A DNA stretch of 64,000 nt from contig NC_067115.1 of the NCBI RefSeq assembly GCF_021347895.1, forward strand, positions 15,633,876 to 15,697,875, in the 5' to 3' direction. A program made the position numbers and the translations under genes. Below, one piece after another: positions 12,101 through 24,189 of this stretch. Under the pieces are notes generated by a model, which did no database searches, was not told the origin of the DNA, and saw nothing but the letters and a program-made list of their open reading frames with translations. How positions within the stretch are numbered: position 1 is the stretch's first letter; every line of letters starts with the position of its first letter. Source of the stretch: Acanthochromis polyacanthus. Lineage: Eukaryota; Chordata; Actinopteri; Pomacentridae.

Positions 12101-13227
12101 AATAAGTTACTGAGTGTGTGGAAAGTGACTGTTATCTTACATATTCAACCAAACAGTGCAAGACCTAAAAATCTGTAAATGTAACAAATATAGAATCTTC
12201 TTACTTCTTCCTCCTGCTCTGCCTGTTATTCCTTATTTTTTTCTCAGCTGGCAAATGTGCTATTTTTCTCTATGGGCAACACCATAATTTTAAAATTTTC
12301 TTTTGCAATGGTTCCAAAACAATTTTCCTTTGTTTGTCTCAATATCTCTAAAAACTCCTAAATATTGCCCCCTTGCATCAGCAGTCTCCTTTTCTGCGTT
12401 TTATGGAAAATTTTGAAATACACAACACCCTCCTCCCCCCAAGATAAAGAAAACATAAAAACACATCCATTTGCATATTTAGCGTATCTAACATCCAAAA
12501 TGATTTTGTCTTTATTTATTTGCCTTCATCCTAATTTTTCATTGCGTCACCATGAACCTGTAACTATACTATCTTATTTCATTTTGATATAAGTTTTTTT
12601 TAATTCAGGTGTGCTGCAGTCACAAGCATCAGATGATGATCTTTCTTTGTTTGCTTTCTTTTTGATCATTTCTTCTTGGTGACAGTAGTTTTCATTTAAC
12701 GCTTCCCATGTTTTGGCATGCACTTCCGGAATTGAGGGGAGGGACTAAAGAGAATCCATACAGCCTGCATGTATTTTGCATACTACAGAGAAATTGTCAC
12801 TTTTTGTGGTATCAGGTACCTCAGACATCACAACCATACAAGCTGGATCTCGACTCTGCATCTCTGTTTCTGATCCTCAGGATTTATTGTTATAGCTTCT
12901 GACTGACTGTCTCCCGTACAGAGTTTGCCAAGCAGTATAGACCAGTCAGTATCCTATCTGGAGAAGCATCTGTCCAGCGTCACCAACCCTTATGCTGCTG
13001 CCATGGCGTCATATGCCCTGGCCAATGAAAACAAACTGAACAAGGAGATCCTCTACAAGTTTGCCTCCTCAGGTTTTCTTACACAAAAATCCTTAACATG
13101 ATTTTGAGTTTTAAATCAATGATGATTAGATAGACAGACATACGTATGTAAACAAGAGGATTTAAGGACTTTAGAAAAGTCAGTGAAGCTTGTCACAAGT
13201 ACAATATAGTAATAACAGTTTGTTTGC

Positions 13228-13322
<95 letters not shown>

Positions 13323-16300
13323 TTCTACAGACCGATCCCACTGGCCTGTACGTCGCGATCATGTTCTCACACTGGAAGCCACAGCTTACGCTCTTCTCGC
13401 TCTCGTAAAGACTGGGGTGAGCACATAGAAGAGCTGTAATTCCTGTTACTACTGTAGAAGAGTGAAGACATGCAATTCTGTTAGGTTTAATATATATGCA
13501 TGTATATAATGTTTTCCATGTTTACTTTTTAAAATTACCATATATTTTCTTATACGTTGGTGTCATTTTCTACAAATAGCAGATCTTGCAAACTGCAGTG
13601 TAACAAATACTATGATATTTGATATTAATGAATGGATACCAGGCTTCGAGTGACAATGCAAAAATGAAAATGTTTGCCATGTTCAAGATCCTAGTTGAAC
13701 ATGTTTTGTTATGTAAATGTTTCTTTCTGATTTTAAAAATAAAGCAAAATGGAAGTTTTGCTAGTTTTACAAGTTAATGGAACTACCGTGGCACATTTTA
13801 ACCTGATGATAACAAAATAATAAATCAGGGAATTTGGCCAGCGGAGACTGAAAATTAAAAAAATATTTCACCCACAATTACAAACATCAGGTTCATTGTG
13901 GAGCTCAAGGAACAACATAGTCAGAAATATCCATCCTCTGGGGTCCATGAATAACCATGGCAAAACTCTAGCAGATTCATCTGTTATATCTTGAGATCTT
14001 TAGGTGTTTCCTAAAAATGCTATTAGTTTTATTGACATCCTCATTTAGATATATGAAGAAGTATTACTCGATAAAAAAAGATTTTAATGATGGATTCTTT
14101 CTGGAGGTGTACATAATAAAGTGTTTTTCTGTCATAAAACCTCATTCATTCACATGGCTTCTCTAACACACTAACTTTTAAGCCATCTTGCAAACAATAA
14201 CAGCTAACAAAGATATGTTAGTTTGTAAAATATATTCAGATGTCTACATTCATTAAAATTACTTTAAAAAGCTTCTCTTCTTCTTCATCATCTTCTGCTA
14301 TTTCAGGCCTTTGAAGAAGCTAAACCCATTGTGCGATGGCTCAGCCAACAGCAGAAGGACGGTGGAGGATATGGATCAACTCAGGTAACACAACTCCCAA
14401 TTCTGGATACGTTCATATGTGTTTCTATCACACCTTTCCTGATTTTTCTCATTAACCGTGGACTTGAGTAGATGTCGAGTGATGTTTTTTTCAGGGCTAA
14501 TACCAATTATTAATGATCAATGAGGCAGAGATAGGTGATATTTGTAAATGATAATGTCACAGGCCCTACCACTAAGGATTTCAGCTGATCGGACACAGCT
14601 ACAGTGAGAGCGCAGCTGTGTCCGATCAGTAATCAGCAGCAGATAAAGCCTGGTTTGACCCATCACTCCCTGCTGGTTCGTTGCTCCTGCTGGCTCTTCA
14701 CCAGCCACTCCGCCCTGGTCTGCCACAGCTCCGGACCCCCCGCCTGCTCTGTCCTGCCTGGCATGTTTCTGGAGCTCTGCCCCTGCCTCGGCTCCCGCCG
14801 CCCTGCTCCGCTGCACTCCCGCAGCCGCCCCCTCTCCACTGCATATCTGCAGCCCCGTGCTCTCTGCTACACGTTGGCAGCACCGGTGGATGCCGCCACA
14901 GGCTGCTGGCTGCAGAACCAGTCTGCCGCCCTCCCGTTTGGAATTATGGGCTGTGAATCAAGCCGTTTTGTTGTAGTTTAGGGGTTTGCCCATGTAGTGG
15001 CCAGTTTTGGTTTGTTATTCTTGGTTATTTTAGAACCCTATTTGATCTTTAGTTAAATTCACCGATTTTTGAATAGAGTTTGGTGGGTGTTGATCTGCTT
15101 GGTCAGTGTCTGGTGTTTCCTTATTTTTGAATAAAATCCTTGTTTAGAACATGAGTCTGCCTCCTATGTGCCTGCACTATGGGTTCAAACCCCCTGCCCC
15201 TTGACAGAATGAATCAGCCAGTCATGAACCCAGCAGGCACACAGTCCAGCTCTCGTCAGCCCCTGCCATTTTTACTGCCCGGCAAAACTGCGTTTGCCGG
15301 AAGGTATTGTTTTCACCTGCATGGTCTTGCTTGCTTGCGTGTTTGTCTGTAACAATTTGGTTTCTGCGTGATAACTCCATAAAATATTGATGTAGCCTCA
15401 CCATATTTGGTACACAGGTCTACCATAATAAGACACAGGTCAAGTTCGCATTTGGTGACCGTGACCTCATTTTCAAGGTCACAGGGGTCATCTTTGTCGC
15501 CGGGCGGTCCAAGTTTGGTAAAACTTCTTGTTTTTTTAATGGGTTGATCTTTTTTGCTGGACAAGTGAAAGAAGGCAGCCAGGCCGGAGGTGAAAAATGC
15601 AGCAGTGTCTGTGGGGCGCAGGCACGCTGCCCAAAGGCCTTGGCTGATCCCCTACCTGCCTGATTCTATTCTGAGGCATTTGAATTCTCCCCTGAGCCAG
15701 CCACCCGTCGGTCTGCCAGTTAGCGCCTCACCCCCAGTCTGGGAGGGGCTCGATGCCGCCTCACTCAGTAGTCCCACTTGTAACCTACCAGAGCTGGTTC
15801 CCCAGCCTTTGGCTGAGCCGGCTGCTGGGAAGTCCTCTCGCAGGAGGCATGGCTCGAACCCGAACCCTGCTGCCTCTTGGTGCCTTGACCTCGCTGCTCC
15901 CCTGCGTTGCAGAGGCCTCACCCCCAGTCCTGAAGGGGCCTCGTGCCGCCTCGCCTGCGGCGTTGGAGGGGCCCTGCACCCCGTCTCCTGTCCTTGTTGG
16001 GGGTCGCCGCCCCGTCTCCTGTCCTGAAGAGGCTTAAAGCCTCCCCTGCAGTCCTTGAGGGGTGTGACACCACCTCCCCTGCCACTTTAGTGGGTCCACG
16101 TCGCTTGGGACAGAGGACAGCCAGAGCCTGCTGTGAATCCCTCCAGCCAAGAGACAGTGCTGGAATTGGCAGACACCTCCCCTGGCGCAGTGGCCGCCCG
16201 GGCCCCGGAGGGGTCCCCGGGCCCCCAGCGGTGTCACACCGCTGGCGGTTCCCAGTCCGGCCTCCAGCCAAGCCTCCCGAGGGTCCCAGTCGAGTCAGGC

Positions 16301-17848
16301 GCCTGCCTCCAGAGGACTGTCGCCTCTGCCACCAAACCCCCCTGCCCCTTGACAGATAATTGTTTTTAACAGTGAACTTTTGGTGTCAAAATCTGGAATA
16401 ACACAAACTCCAACACAGACAGACAGATACTTTATTCGTCAGGAAACCAATGTTCAAAAGAACTTGCAATCATTCTGGTTGAAGAAATAAGGTGATGTTT
16501 ACAAAGAAATGGTGCAAAGTCACTGGTATTCACAGAAAAAAGACACTAAAAATAAATCTAACTATGGTGTAAAAACATATTTAAGCATTTAATTTGTTTA
16601 CTTTTAAAAATACAGACCATAACAATGCGGGATTGATTATGACAATGAATTATCTCCATCCAGGCTACTATCATGGTGTACCAGGCAGTAGCAGAGTACT
16701 GGACCACTGCTAAAGAGCCAGAGTATAATCTGGATGTGAACATCGTGTTACCAGGCAGGTCACTGACTGACAAGTACAAATTCAACAATGAAAACTTTTA
16801 TTCCACAAGAACATCTAAGGTAAGAACACACAAACCCAGAGTGGCTCATTAAAGCTGCATTAATCAACAATCTGACCATACTGAGCTGAAACATATCAAT
16901 GTAGGCTATTAGTCTTTCAGGTTTCAGCACCCTTGTTCCTCCACACTTAAACCTATCAATCATTTATCTATTAAAACTTTGAAATACTGTTGTAGCATTT
17001 TATATGCAGCATGATAAACGCTACTGATGAACTTGTTGGTTGCAATTCAAGTGTTGTGATGCAGAGCAGCATTTCTACTCCAGTTCTGACCTTGAGGCTG
17101 ATCATTTAACCATAATAGGTACTTGTATATTGAGTCATCTCTTTAGTAATTTAATGCTTTTGCTTCAGTATTGTTTCTAGAATCATGATTATCTTTCCTC
17201 ATGTTTGTGCTGAACATCATGAGCTTTACTCAAGGTGTTGAATAAAGAGGCTTCAGGTCATCATAAGGAGTGGCGGATTGTCTCTCACACCACAACGTGT
17301 AATAGCTACACTGATCCACTGCAAAAATGCATTTATATAATATACATTTCTGTGTTTTGTGCTTGTAGGTTTGTAGGTGTTTTCCTGTTTCAAGTGATGC
17401 CTTTGTACATGACTGGAAATGTTTGTTTACCCATGTGCCTATTTTGCATCTCAACAGTTCAACAGTATAAACAAGGATATAAAAGTGACTGCCAATGGAA
17501 CAGGAGAAGCAATGTTTAGGGTAAATAGAACACTCTTTTCTTTGATATTTTATGATCTGTTGTGTTGCATATTTCTTTTAATTTCCTAGATATGACAAAA
17601 AGCAGTTTAACACAGAGATGATTGTAAGCAGACCCAGGGACATGTAGAGTACAGTGCAATTTATGTCATGCAACATTAAAATCACTACGTGACCGGAAAA
17701 GATCGTGACTTTAATAGAACCACCAAGAATGGTACAGCAGCAGACGATGAGGCATGCATGACCTTTCACGGAGTCTAAAAGCAGCACATTACCAATTCTC
17801 ACTGGGATTTGTGTTTTAACAAAAAAATAATTTAAAAAAAAGATCTAT

Positions 17849-17894
<46 letters not shown>

Positions 17895-20800
17895 TAGATA
17901 GATAGATAGATAGTTTTTGAGGTTTTTTTTGTTAGAACATGTTTTTGAAAACTATATATAAAAACAACTATTCTGACTCTTTCACATTTTAAGCAGCACT
18001 TTTGTCTCTGTGACAGATGGTGTCGCTGTATTACGCTCTGCCTAAAGAAAAGGAGAGTGACTGTGAGATGTTCGACTTGAATGTGCAGCTCCATCCAGGT
18101 CATTTTCCCACCTCCTTCCTTCTCTTTCTTTTTGTTATCAGTCTTTGAAGTCTTTGTCTTTAGCTTGCTTATGTTTGTATTTTACTGTTCTGAGAGAAAA
18201 AAAGAAACACTAAACCAATACTTTGCTCCTGCAGACAAAGGAGAGAGGATGTACAAGCTGACGATAGAGGTTATGTAAGTACCATCGAGAAATCATAATC
18301 CATAAGCACATCCATTTTTCCAGTTTCTACTGTTTTTGATTTAATGTTGTATTTGTTGTTCATTTCTCATTTTGCACCTCTTGTGCCCCGATTTCCACTT
18401 CAACAGGCTGAGAATTGTTGCTGCTCACCTGTTTTCCCATTTTTAAAACTGATGAAATGTTTCACAGCTTCATAAAGGCTGTTGGATCCTAATTTTTAGG
18501 GGTTTACCTCTTTCTCATGCAGGTTTAAGGACAAGCAGCGCAACACAACCATGTCAATCCTGGATGTTGGTTTGCCAACTGGTTTCATTTTCATCAAAGA
18601 CGACCTGGGCAGAGTAAGGTTTGCATTATGCAAACAATTACATAGTTCCACAGGATTCAGACCAGCTTAAAACACATCATATTTATACTAACCAGTTACT
18701 TTTAAACTGTGTATAGTTGTCTAAAGGACGTGCTCGCATCATTGCAAAATATGAGATGGACAAAGTTCTGTCAGAAAGAGGCTCACTCATCATCTACCTG
18801 GACAAGGTAAAAGGCTCTTTGTGGCTCCCTTCCTTCAACTGAAATATTTTAGATTGCATTGACACTGAAGTTGCCTTATGACAGAGTGGTGACCTGTCTA
18901 GGGTGTCACCAGCCTTCTCCCTAAGTCAGCTGGGATAGACTCCAGCCCCCTGTGCCCCTAATGAGGATTTAGCAGTGTGTAGATAATGGATGGATGAATG
19001 ACACTGAAGTTGTGTTAATTATTCATATTGGCTTAGTGGTGCTCCTTATTTATTGAAGGCCTGCAGGTACTTCAACAACTTCCTGTCTCAGAGAACTTTC
19101 TGTATGGCTAGTATGTGCTGGTTCAGTCCACCCTAAATATAAAAATAATTGCAGATTGTGTTTGTGGTGTGTTCAAAATGACACATTTAGCAGCAATCTG
19201 GCTCCAAGTCTAGGCTAGTTCACCATAAATTGTTATTATTGAAATTACAGTGCATTCTTCCAAACAATATCTCTGTCAGAAGCAAAGACTGCTCTTGCGT
19301 ATTCTCCATTTCACTCACACGCATTACTGTATCTTTGTACCGCAGATTTCTAACGTGCGCTCAGACGAGATCTCCTTCAGGATCCAGCAGAAGACGGATG
19401 TGGGCGTCTTACAACCAGCTGCCGTCTCTGTCTATGAATACAATAACAGTGAGTCTCAGAGACACGTAACATAAAAACATATGCATCCTTAAACTAACAT
19501 ATTTATTCTTGTTCTTTGAATATTTTTTTACGGTTCACCTTGAACACAAAGTACATGAACCCATGTGCAATATAACCATGGTCATCTCACTTATGTTTAC
19601 AACCCAGTATGTGGCTGCTGTACACTACATAATGTGTGCAATACCTACTCAGGGTATATATTATTTTCATGTTTTTATGCAGAGTACTTTATATATTGTG
19701 TATACATCTAATTCTTATAATGTATGTTTTTATATTTTTGTTTAACAAAGCTGAATTTGAGAAACACACAAAGAATTCCATTGTACCTGTATTAAAATGT
19801 ACCTGTGAAAATGGTAATAAACTGAATTCTATTCTATGCAATAGATTTAAAATATTCAAGATATATTTCCTGATGAGCTATGACCTTCTCATCAATCATT
19901 CCATACTATTCCTCAACCAGTTTCTTTTCTTTTTGTTTCAGAGAAACATTGTATGAAGTTCTACCGCCCTGAGAGGAGAAATGGAGAGTTGCTGAAGCTC
20001 TGCAAAGACAATGAGTGCACATGTGCTGAAGGTAAACAAAATTACTATTACATTACAAACGTGTTACCTGTTGAACGAACAAAAATAACCCCTCCAATAT
20101 TCCAAGGTGCAAACCATACATTGAGGGTTTGGATATTGTAAAAAAAAAAAAGAAAAAGAAAGAAACATCGCCTCTCATTTTTGTAACGGTAAGAGTAGTT
20201 TTCCAAATCTGTCTCCATTTACACAAATAATTTATATTTTAAGTATTAAAAGTATTAGTGCTTTGGCATATTTCCACTTTCAGTACACATTAAAATCAGA
20301 AATCATTGGGAAAACGTCATGTCAACCTGTGTGACATCATCAGCTATGATTTTGCAGGCTGCAAAGATCCAGTTTGTTTGGGTTGAGTGGAACCATTTAA
20401 CAAAATTATTGTTTCTGTAAGCAAGGCTGCATGAATTACAGACGAGAAACAGGTGCACCGATAATGTAAAATGATGATGTTTAATAATACAGTGTCCAAA
20501 TCTGAGAGTTTTGCCACAGTGAATGTTTAACACAGAACACAGTATAAACATCCTATCCATACATGTAGCAAATAAAGCTGCATTTTTATTTGAAGCGTCA
20601 GATTCCCATTTTGACCATTCTCTACTTCCAGAGAACTGCAGCATGCAGAAAAAGGAAGGCATCAGTGACAACGACCGCTCTGCAAAGGCTTGTGAGATCA
20701 CAGACGCTGGGACAATAGATTTTGGTAAGAGCGAGTGACGGAGTGACTGAGCAACTGAGCAAGCAAGCAAACTAACTACCTGCAACCTGTCTCCCCTCAG

Positions 20801-22609
20801 TTTACAAAGCAGAAGTGAAAAGCCTTGAAGACGGTTTGTTCACTGACATTTATACTGTGCGTGTGCTGCAAGTCGTCAAGGAAGGTGGGTACAAATCTCT
20901 TATTTTCTTTATGATCTTGTTTCTTCTAGTGTTTCTAGGTAGACAGAAGGATTCTTAGCATTGTATATACTACTGAGAAACAATTTCTGCCTAGGAATGT
21001 AATGCTCTTAAATAGAAGCTACAGCATATGCTCCTCAACTGGAGGTTGTTGGGCATTTATGTCATTTGAGCTGCCTGACTTTTAATTTCCTGACTGTAAT
21101 GCTTTTACTAGTGACTAAAAGTAACTATCTGATATAAAACAATTTCAGATTATCTTTTTAGCCAGACAGTAATCCTGTATTCTCTTATCCTACCTTATAT
21201 TTGACTTGCAGGGACCACTGATGTGGGTCCACAAAGTCAACTGCGCACATTTCTCAGTTATCAGCACTGCAGAGATGCTCTGGATCTGAAACAAAACAAA
21301 ACCTACTTAATCATGGGCACATCCAAAGATATTCGCACCGCAAGCACCGCAGGACCAGATGGCCAGCAGCACTCGTGAGTTTGGTTTTACAGTATCCCTG
21401 CTTTCTATTACAATGTATATTGTAATTCCCTACATGTATCTGATGTGCTTCTGAGTGATAAGACCAGCGCAAAGTGGAGGGCCTTGCATGCTGTATAGAC
21501 TGTACTTTATGGGTGATGTACTGTAGGTACAGCAAAAAGACGGATCAGTGAAGACAAATATAGATAAAACTATGTGTAATTAATAAATACGCTTTTGTGC
21601 TTTTTTTTCAAATTGGATGCCTCAAACCTATTGCTCAGATGACAGAAAGTTCTCTCACTGGTATAGGGTTTCATATATAAAACAGATGTTAATCCATGGA
21701 CTGTTCAGCTGAACTGCAGGCTGTGAATACACAGAGTAGTTATGGTAAAATAAATAAATAAATAAATCTGAATAGTATAATATTTATTGTATGTAGAGCC
21801 ACCATATTTTTCCAGTGTTGGTAACAGCTGTGGTCACAAATATGCTGCACATGCTGGTCCCATGTTTATTCAATTTTTGTAAAGCAAATAAATGAAATTC
21901 CACTATTTTTTTTCTTATGGTGATTAATGTCACATTAATTGTGACAGCAAAAAACCGACATTCTGAGTTCTGTTTACTCCTAGACATCGTTGTACTGCTT
22001 CTGTAGAGTTGCAGGAGTTCATATTGCAATGAAAATTGAGTCTACAGTGAGTGGAAAATGTGACGGGAGCAAAAGCGCCCAGGAACTGCTTAGATTTTAG
22101 GGGGTGAAGAACCACATCAAATCATCTGCAATAATTACATGAATCATTGTTTGTGATGCTGAACTAAATGCATCTTTTGAGAGAATCAACATAGTCAGCA
22201 GTGACTTTGCACCATAAATAATTGTAGTCTAAACATGTCTACTCTCAGCACAATTTTTGTTGACCAAATTTTAAAAAAACAAACAAACAAAAAAAAAACT
22301 AAGAACTGACTTATCTATGCGTTAGACAGCAAATGAACAGTCAAGAATACGAAAATATCTCATTGCTTTGTACTGGTCATAGATCATGCAGAATACTTCA
22401 GTGAGGCATTAAGGCATTTTTACCTATAAAACTTGACCCAATGTATTTTTCATTTTGCTCTGTTCAGATTCCAGTATGTGCTTGGTGAGAGAACCTGGAT
22501 CGAGTACTGGCCAACTGTTGAAGAGTGCCAGACCAACACATACCGAGCCACCTGTTTGGGCATAGAGAAGTTGGTCTTGCAGTACGAGACCTTTGGATGT
22601 GAGACTTAG
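5111..22609 (+). CDS. c3: Complement component C3, upstream paralogue, 5' incomplete (28 exons seen)
   Basis: Complement C3 is the secreted central component of the complement cascade. Cleavage releases the anaphylatoxin C3a, and C3b then bonds covalently to targets through an internal thioester. The 28 exons seen (listed by domain below) splice in frame to 1060 codons plus stop, equivalent to exons 16-43 of the downstream paralogue. Order: end of the beta chain, RKKR processing site, anaphylatoxin with LDGM and paired Cys ending QLAR, acidic alpha' N terminus (FPESW), MG7, CUB, thioester domain with GCGEQNM, MG8 and C345C domain ending FGCET. Signal peptide and MG1-MG5 are outside the window. 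No C4-type second processing site was seen, and the active thioester rules out C5. Thioester Gln and catalytic His are both present, so function is expected. Individual exon edges are manual. Confidence 0.93.
7783..8196 (+). other. c3: C3 upstream copy: C3a anaphylatoxin and alpha' N terminus (exons 7783-7980, 8076-8196)
   Basis: C3a runs from the residue after RKKR (6145) to the Arg before the 7980 splice, exactly 77 codons, the length of human C3a. It shows [22 protein letters not shown] and a LAR C terminus, the site of the C3 convertase cut. The next exon starts [15 protein letters not shown] and reaches FPESW, the acidic alpha' segment that binds factor B in C3b of known species. Confidence 0.95.
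8300..10557 (+). other. c3: C3 upstream copy: MG6/MG7 and first CUB exons
   Basis: Exons: 8300-8388, 8706-8845, 9766-9978, 10306-10369, 10468-10557. They carry [14 protein letters not shown], then [20 protein letters not shown] and [14 protein letters not shown], hallmark C3/C4/C5 segments of MG6-MG7, and then the PEGVLIESP linker into the CUB domain. All boundaries are GT-AG and phases match the paralogue exon for exon. The introns 8389-8705 and 8846-9765 hold no recognised gene. Confidence 0.93.
10651..10926 (+). repeat. Intronic copy of an exon-14-type segment (decoy exon)
   Basis: These 276 bases match 12726-13001 with a single difference that I found (at about 10891, A against G). The copied block holds 195 bases of intron, the polypyrimidine tract and acceptor, and the first 71 bases of the TED exon at 12922. 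In the copy the exon start would be 10856; it soon loses similarity after 10926 and meets a stop. It sits in the intron before the thioester exon. Confidence 0.95.
12726..13001 (+). repeat. Source copy of the duplicated exon segment
   Basis: This is the functional member of the pair with 10651-10926. It comprises the 3' part of intron 12021-12921 and the start of the exon encoding [20 protein letters not shown]. Here the exon continues to a proper donor after 13072. Confidence 0.93.
13229..13320 (+). repeat. (TG)46 microsatellite abutting a splice acceptor
   Basis: Ninety-two bases of uninterrupted TG repeat end ten bases before the exon at 13331. The only sequence between is TCTTCTACAG, so the repeat occupies the place of the branch point and polypyrimidine tract. 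Confidence 0.97.
14555..16354 (+). mobile_element. LTR-type element, internally rearranged, with 5-bp target duplication
   Basis: The block starts TGTCACAGG and ends CCTTGACA, the TG...CA ends expected of LTRs, and is flanked by the 5-bp repeat GATAA (14550-14554 and 16355-16359). A probable LTR spans 14555-15207, with an AATAAA at about 15130 and the end CCCCCTGCCCCTTGACA. The same end recurs at 16338-16354, but the body of a second LTR was not found. The interior has a repeat-like segment (15240-15540) and a GC-rich tract (15600-16330) with reiterated CCTCCCCTG-like motifs. No gag or pol was recognised. It lies in the intron between exons 14307-14384 and 16664-16819. Confidence 0.6.
17852..17913 (+). 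repeat. (AT)n then (GATA)n microsatellite
   Basis: About 40 bases of alternating AT are followed by five to six GATA units, in the intron before the exon at 18017. Confidence 0.95.
18874..18998 (+). mobile_element. Short retroposon with TGGA/TGAA tail and 14-bp duplication
   Basis: A 125-bp insert ends in ATGGATGGATGAA and is flanked by the direct repeat TGACACTGAAGTTG (18860-18873 and 18999-19012). A variable-length target duplication and a GATG-type tail fit target-primed retrotransposition. The body contains GTCAGCTGGGATAGACTCCA, a motif common in a family of teleost repeats, possibly RTE/Rex3-driven. A second, larger member in reverse orientation is at 46625-46976. Confidence 0.85.
19942..22609 (+). 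other. c3: C3 upstream copy: C345C (netrin-like) domain and stop
   Basis: Exons: 19942-20031, 20632-20724, 20801-20884, 21212-21374, 22468-22609. The segment starts CMKFYRPER and continues through [44 protein letters not shown] and [13 protein letters not shown]. It ends FGCET with a TAG at 22607-22609. This domain is specific to C3, C4 and C5 and excludes alpha-2-macroglobulin itself. Confidence 0.95.
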
Positions 22610-22622
22610 TGAAACTGAAGAA

Positions 22623-22628
22623 AATAAA
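22623..22628 (+). terminator. c3: Polyadenylation signal of the upstream C3 copy
   Basis: AATAAA begins 14 bases after the stop codon, implying a very short 3' UTR. The paralogue has the same arrangement, with AATAAA at 43435-43440. Confidence 0.8.
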
Positions 22629-22867
22629 AGCTGTCCCCTTGAATTGCCTTTATTTTGCATTTATTTTTCCTGTTATGTCAATCACTGGTTACATACTGAG
22701 ATGAGATGCAGAAACCATAACATTAAAATGTACCCTTTTTTGTCATTTATTTTCTGTGTCTTATAAAGAGTTGCTAAATGGGAGAAAATATTTCCTTTTT
22801 TACTTTAACTAGTCCATACAGTGGTTTTTTTTATATGCTAGAAGACACATGAGTTAAATAGACGGTT

Positions 22868-23520
22868 CAATTCAATCTTTTGTCATTGTCAATAAAACAA
22901 TGGAATTTTGTTCAGAGCATTCATACACTGCATACTAATGATATAAAGTGCAAAGATGGTGCAAGTCCCTTCTCCCAGTCCCATAAACACACACTGTGTA
23001 ACATTAACACACAATGATATAGAATTTAATTGTTTAGTGCAGGCACAAATGTGTAAATATGAACAGTAACAGTGGTACTGCAGCACATAGGGAACATACA
23101 GACAGTTACTTAAGTGATGTTTGATTAATGCAACAATGCAAAGTCCAGTTCACAGCTATTGTAACAGTGGGGTATGGTGAGCGTCTCTGGATGGGGCAGT
23201 GAGAGGAGGAGGGTAACCGTTTAGCAGCCTCACTGGTTCGGGCTCTAATGGACCTGTAACATACCTGAAGGCGGAACAGGTGATGCGCCGAGTGGTGTTG
23301 ATCATGCGTGATGTTGTGCACTCTCCTCAGACAGCCGGTGATATAGATGGTACTGGTCTCTGGGAGGGTAATGCCAATGATCGTTCCTGCTGTTTATACC
23401 ACCTGCTGCAGTGCCTGTTGGTCAGCCTTAGTGCAGCTGGAGAACCACACTAAGAATCCATATGTTAACACACCGCTGATGGCACAGTTGTAGACGTTCA
23501 CCATCAGCTGTGATCACCAT
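22868..23520 (-). mobile_element. Non-LTR retrotransposon (LINE) 3' end, degenerate
   Basis: On the minus strand the segment around 23220-23321 reads HHLFRLQVCYRSIRARTSE. This resembles the C-terminal tail of teleost LINE reverse transcriptase proteins, where a HPxHxLF...LPSGRRYRSIR-type motif is usual. The 3' untranslated part lies at lower coordinates and includes TTTTGTCATTGTCAATAAAA, a common 3' end motif of such elements. It is truncated and frameshifted, so not active. Confidence 0.65.
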
Positions 23521-24189
23521 CAGTTAGTGTCATGGTTGAGCATTTTCACTATAAAACAGCCATGCACTAATGACAAAAACACAGATTCAGACTTATGAGG
23601 TTTAATGCAGAGCAAACTTGAGGAACCAAACCTGTCATGCAGGTGGAGAGAGAAGTGGCAACTTCATAGTTGTACCCAATCTAGAAGAGGAAACTTCTAA
23701 ATGTGTAGTTTTGAGACACAGAGATGCATTTTTAGCTGTTTATTCAATGACTAAAGATCAACTCATTGCATCCAGGCAGATTAAATCAGCAACCAAATGG
23801 AAGAAACCTGAACCTCCTGAGGTGGGAATTGGGACAAATAAGGTTGGACCTTCTCTGTAATTCTTGCTTCACACAGTTGGGAGAGGATGTTTTGATTAGT
23901 TCCTGCAATTTTGCTGCACAGTCGAACAGTTCCCACCCAAAATGTAAGTCACCCAAACAAGCAAATAAATGAAAGTTCAAACAGATTCAAAAAATAAAAG
24001 TGGTATCAAGATTAAAATCGTGTTTATAAATTTTATCTTTATATTCAACATTTGTTTTTGCATGTTATTTATATGGTATTGCCTATTTTGTAGTCATACA
24101 CAGGGTTACACTTCCCTTTATGATGTAAATAAATGGAAGTTTTCATCTTTTATTGCACTTTAATTGAAATGTAAGATGTAAAATAACTG

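Larger units (their letters stand above)
11192..14384 (+). other. c3: C3 upstream copy: thioester domain exons (canonical GCGEQNM)
   Basis: Exons: 11192-11398, 11480-11555, 11680-11839, 11925-12020, 12922-13072, 13331-13416, 14307-14384. The thioester motif [13 protein letters not shown] is in the first, with the reactive Gln codon CAG at 11281-11283. The catalytic His that directs binding to hydroxyl groups is in VYHREMT (codon 11825-11827). Further exons give [46 protein letters not shown] and DGGGYGSTQ, all typical of the helical TED barrel. Confidence 0.95.
16664..19448 (+). other. c3: C3 upstream copy: end of CUB and MG8 exons
   Basis: Exons: 16664-16819, 17458-17520, 18017-18098, 18235-18274, 18523-18613, 18717-18806, 19346-19448. 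Recognisable segments are [59 protein letters not shown] and [11 protein letters not shown]. These match the receptor-binding MG8 domain of alpha-2-macroglobulin family proteins. The 18235-18274 exon is 9 bases shorter than its paralogue partner, a three-residue difference in frame. Confidence 0.92.

Noticed and set aside
13180..13439. Several overlapping frames of alternating Cys-Val or Thr-His
   Set aside because: These are translations of the (TG)46 repeat, not genes. The real content is the C3 exon at 13331-13416.
14604..14981. GC-rich open frame of 125 codons
   Set aside because: It falls within the probable LTR, has no recognisable domain, and open frames are expected in such GC-rich sequence.
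15590..16369. Overlapping Pro/Leu-rich frames on both strands
   Set aside because: They follow the reiterated CCTCCCCTG-like tract and are open in several frames at once, a sign of composition rather than coding. No gag or pol motif was seen.
23618..23860. Open frame of 80 codons between the C3 genes
   Set aside because: No domain or similarity was recognised, and it lies between decayed LINE and Tc1-like repeats. Treated as chance.
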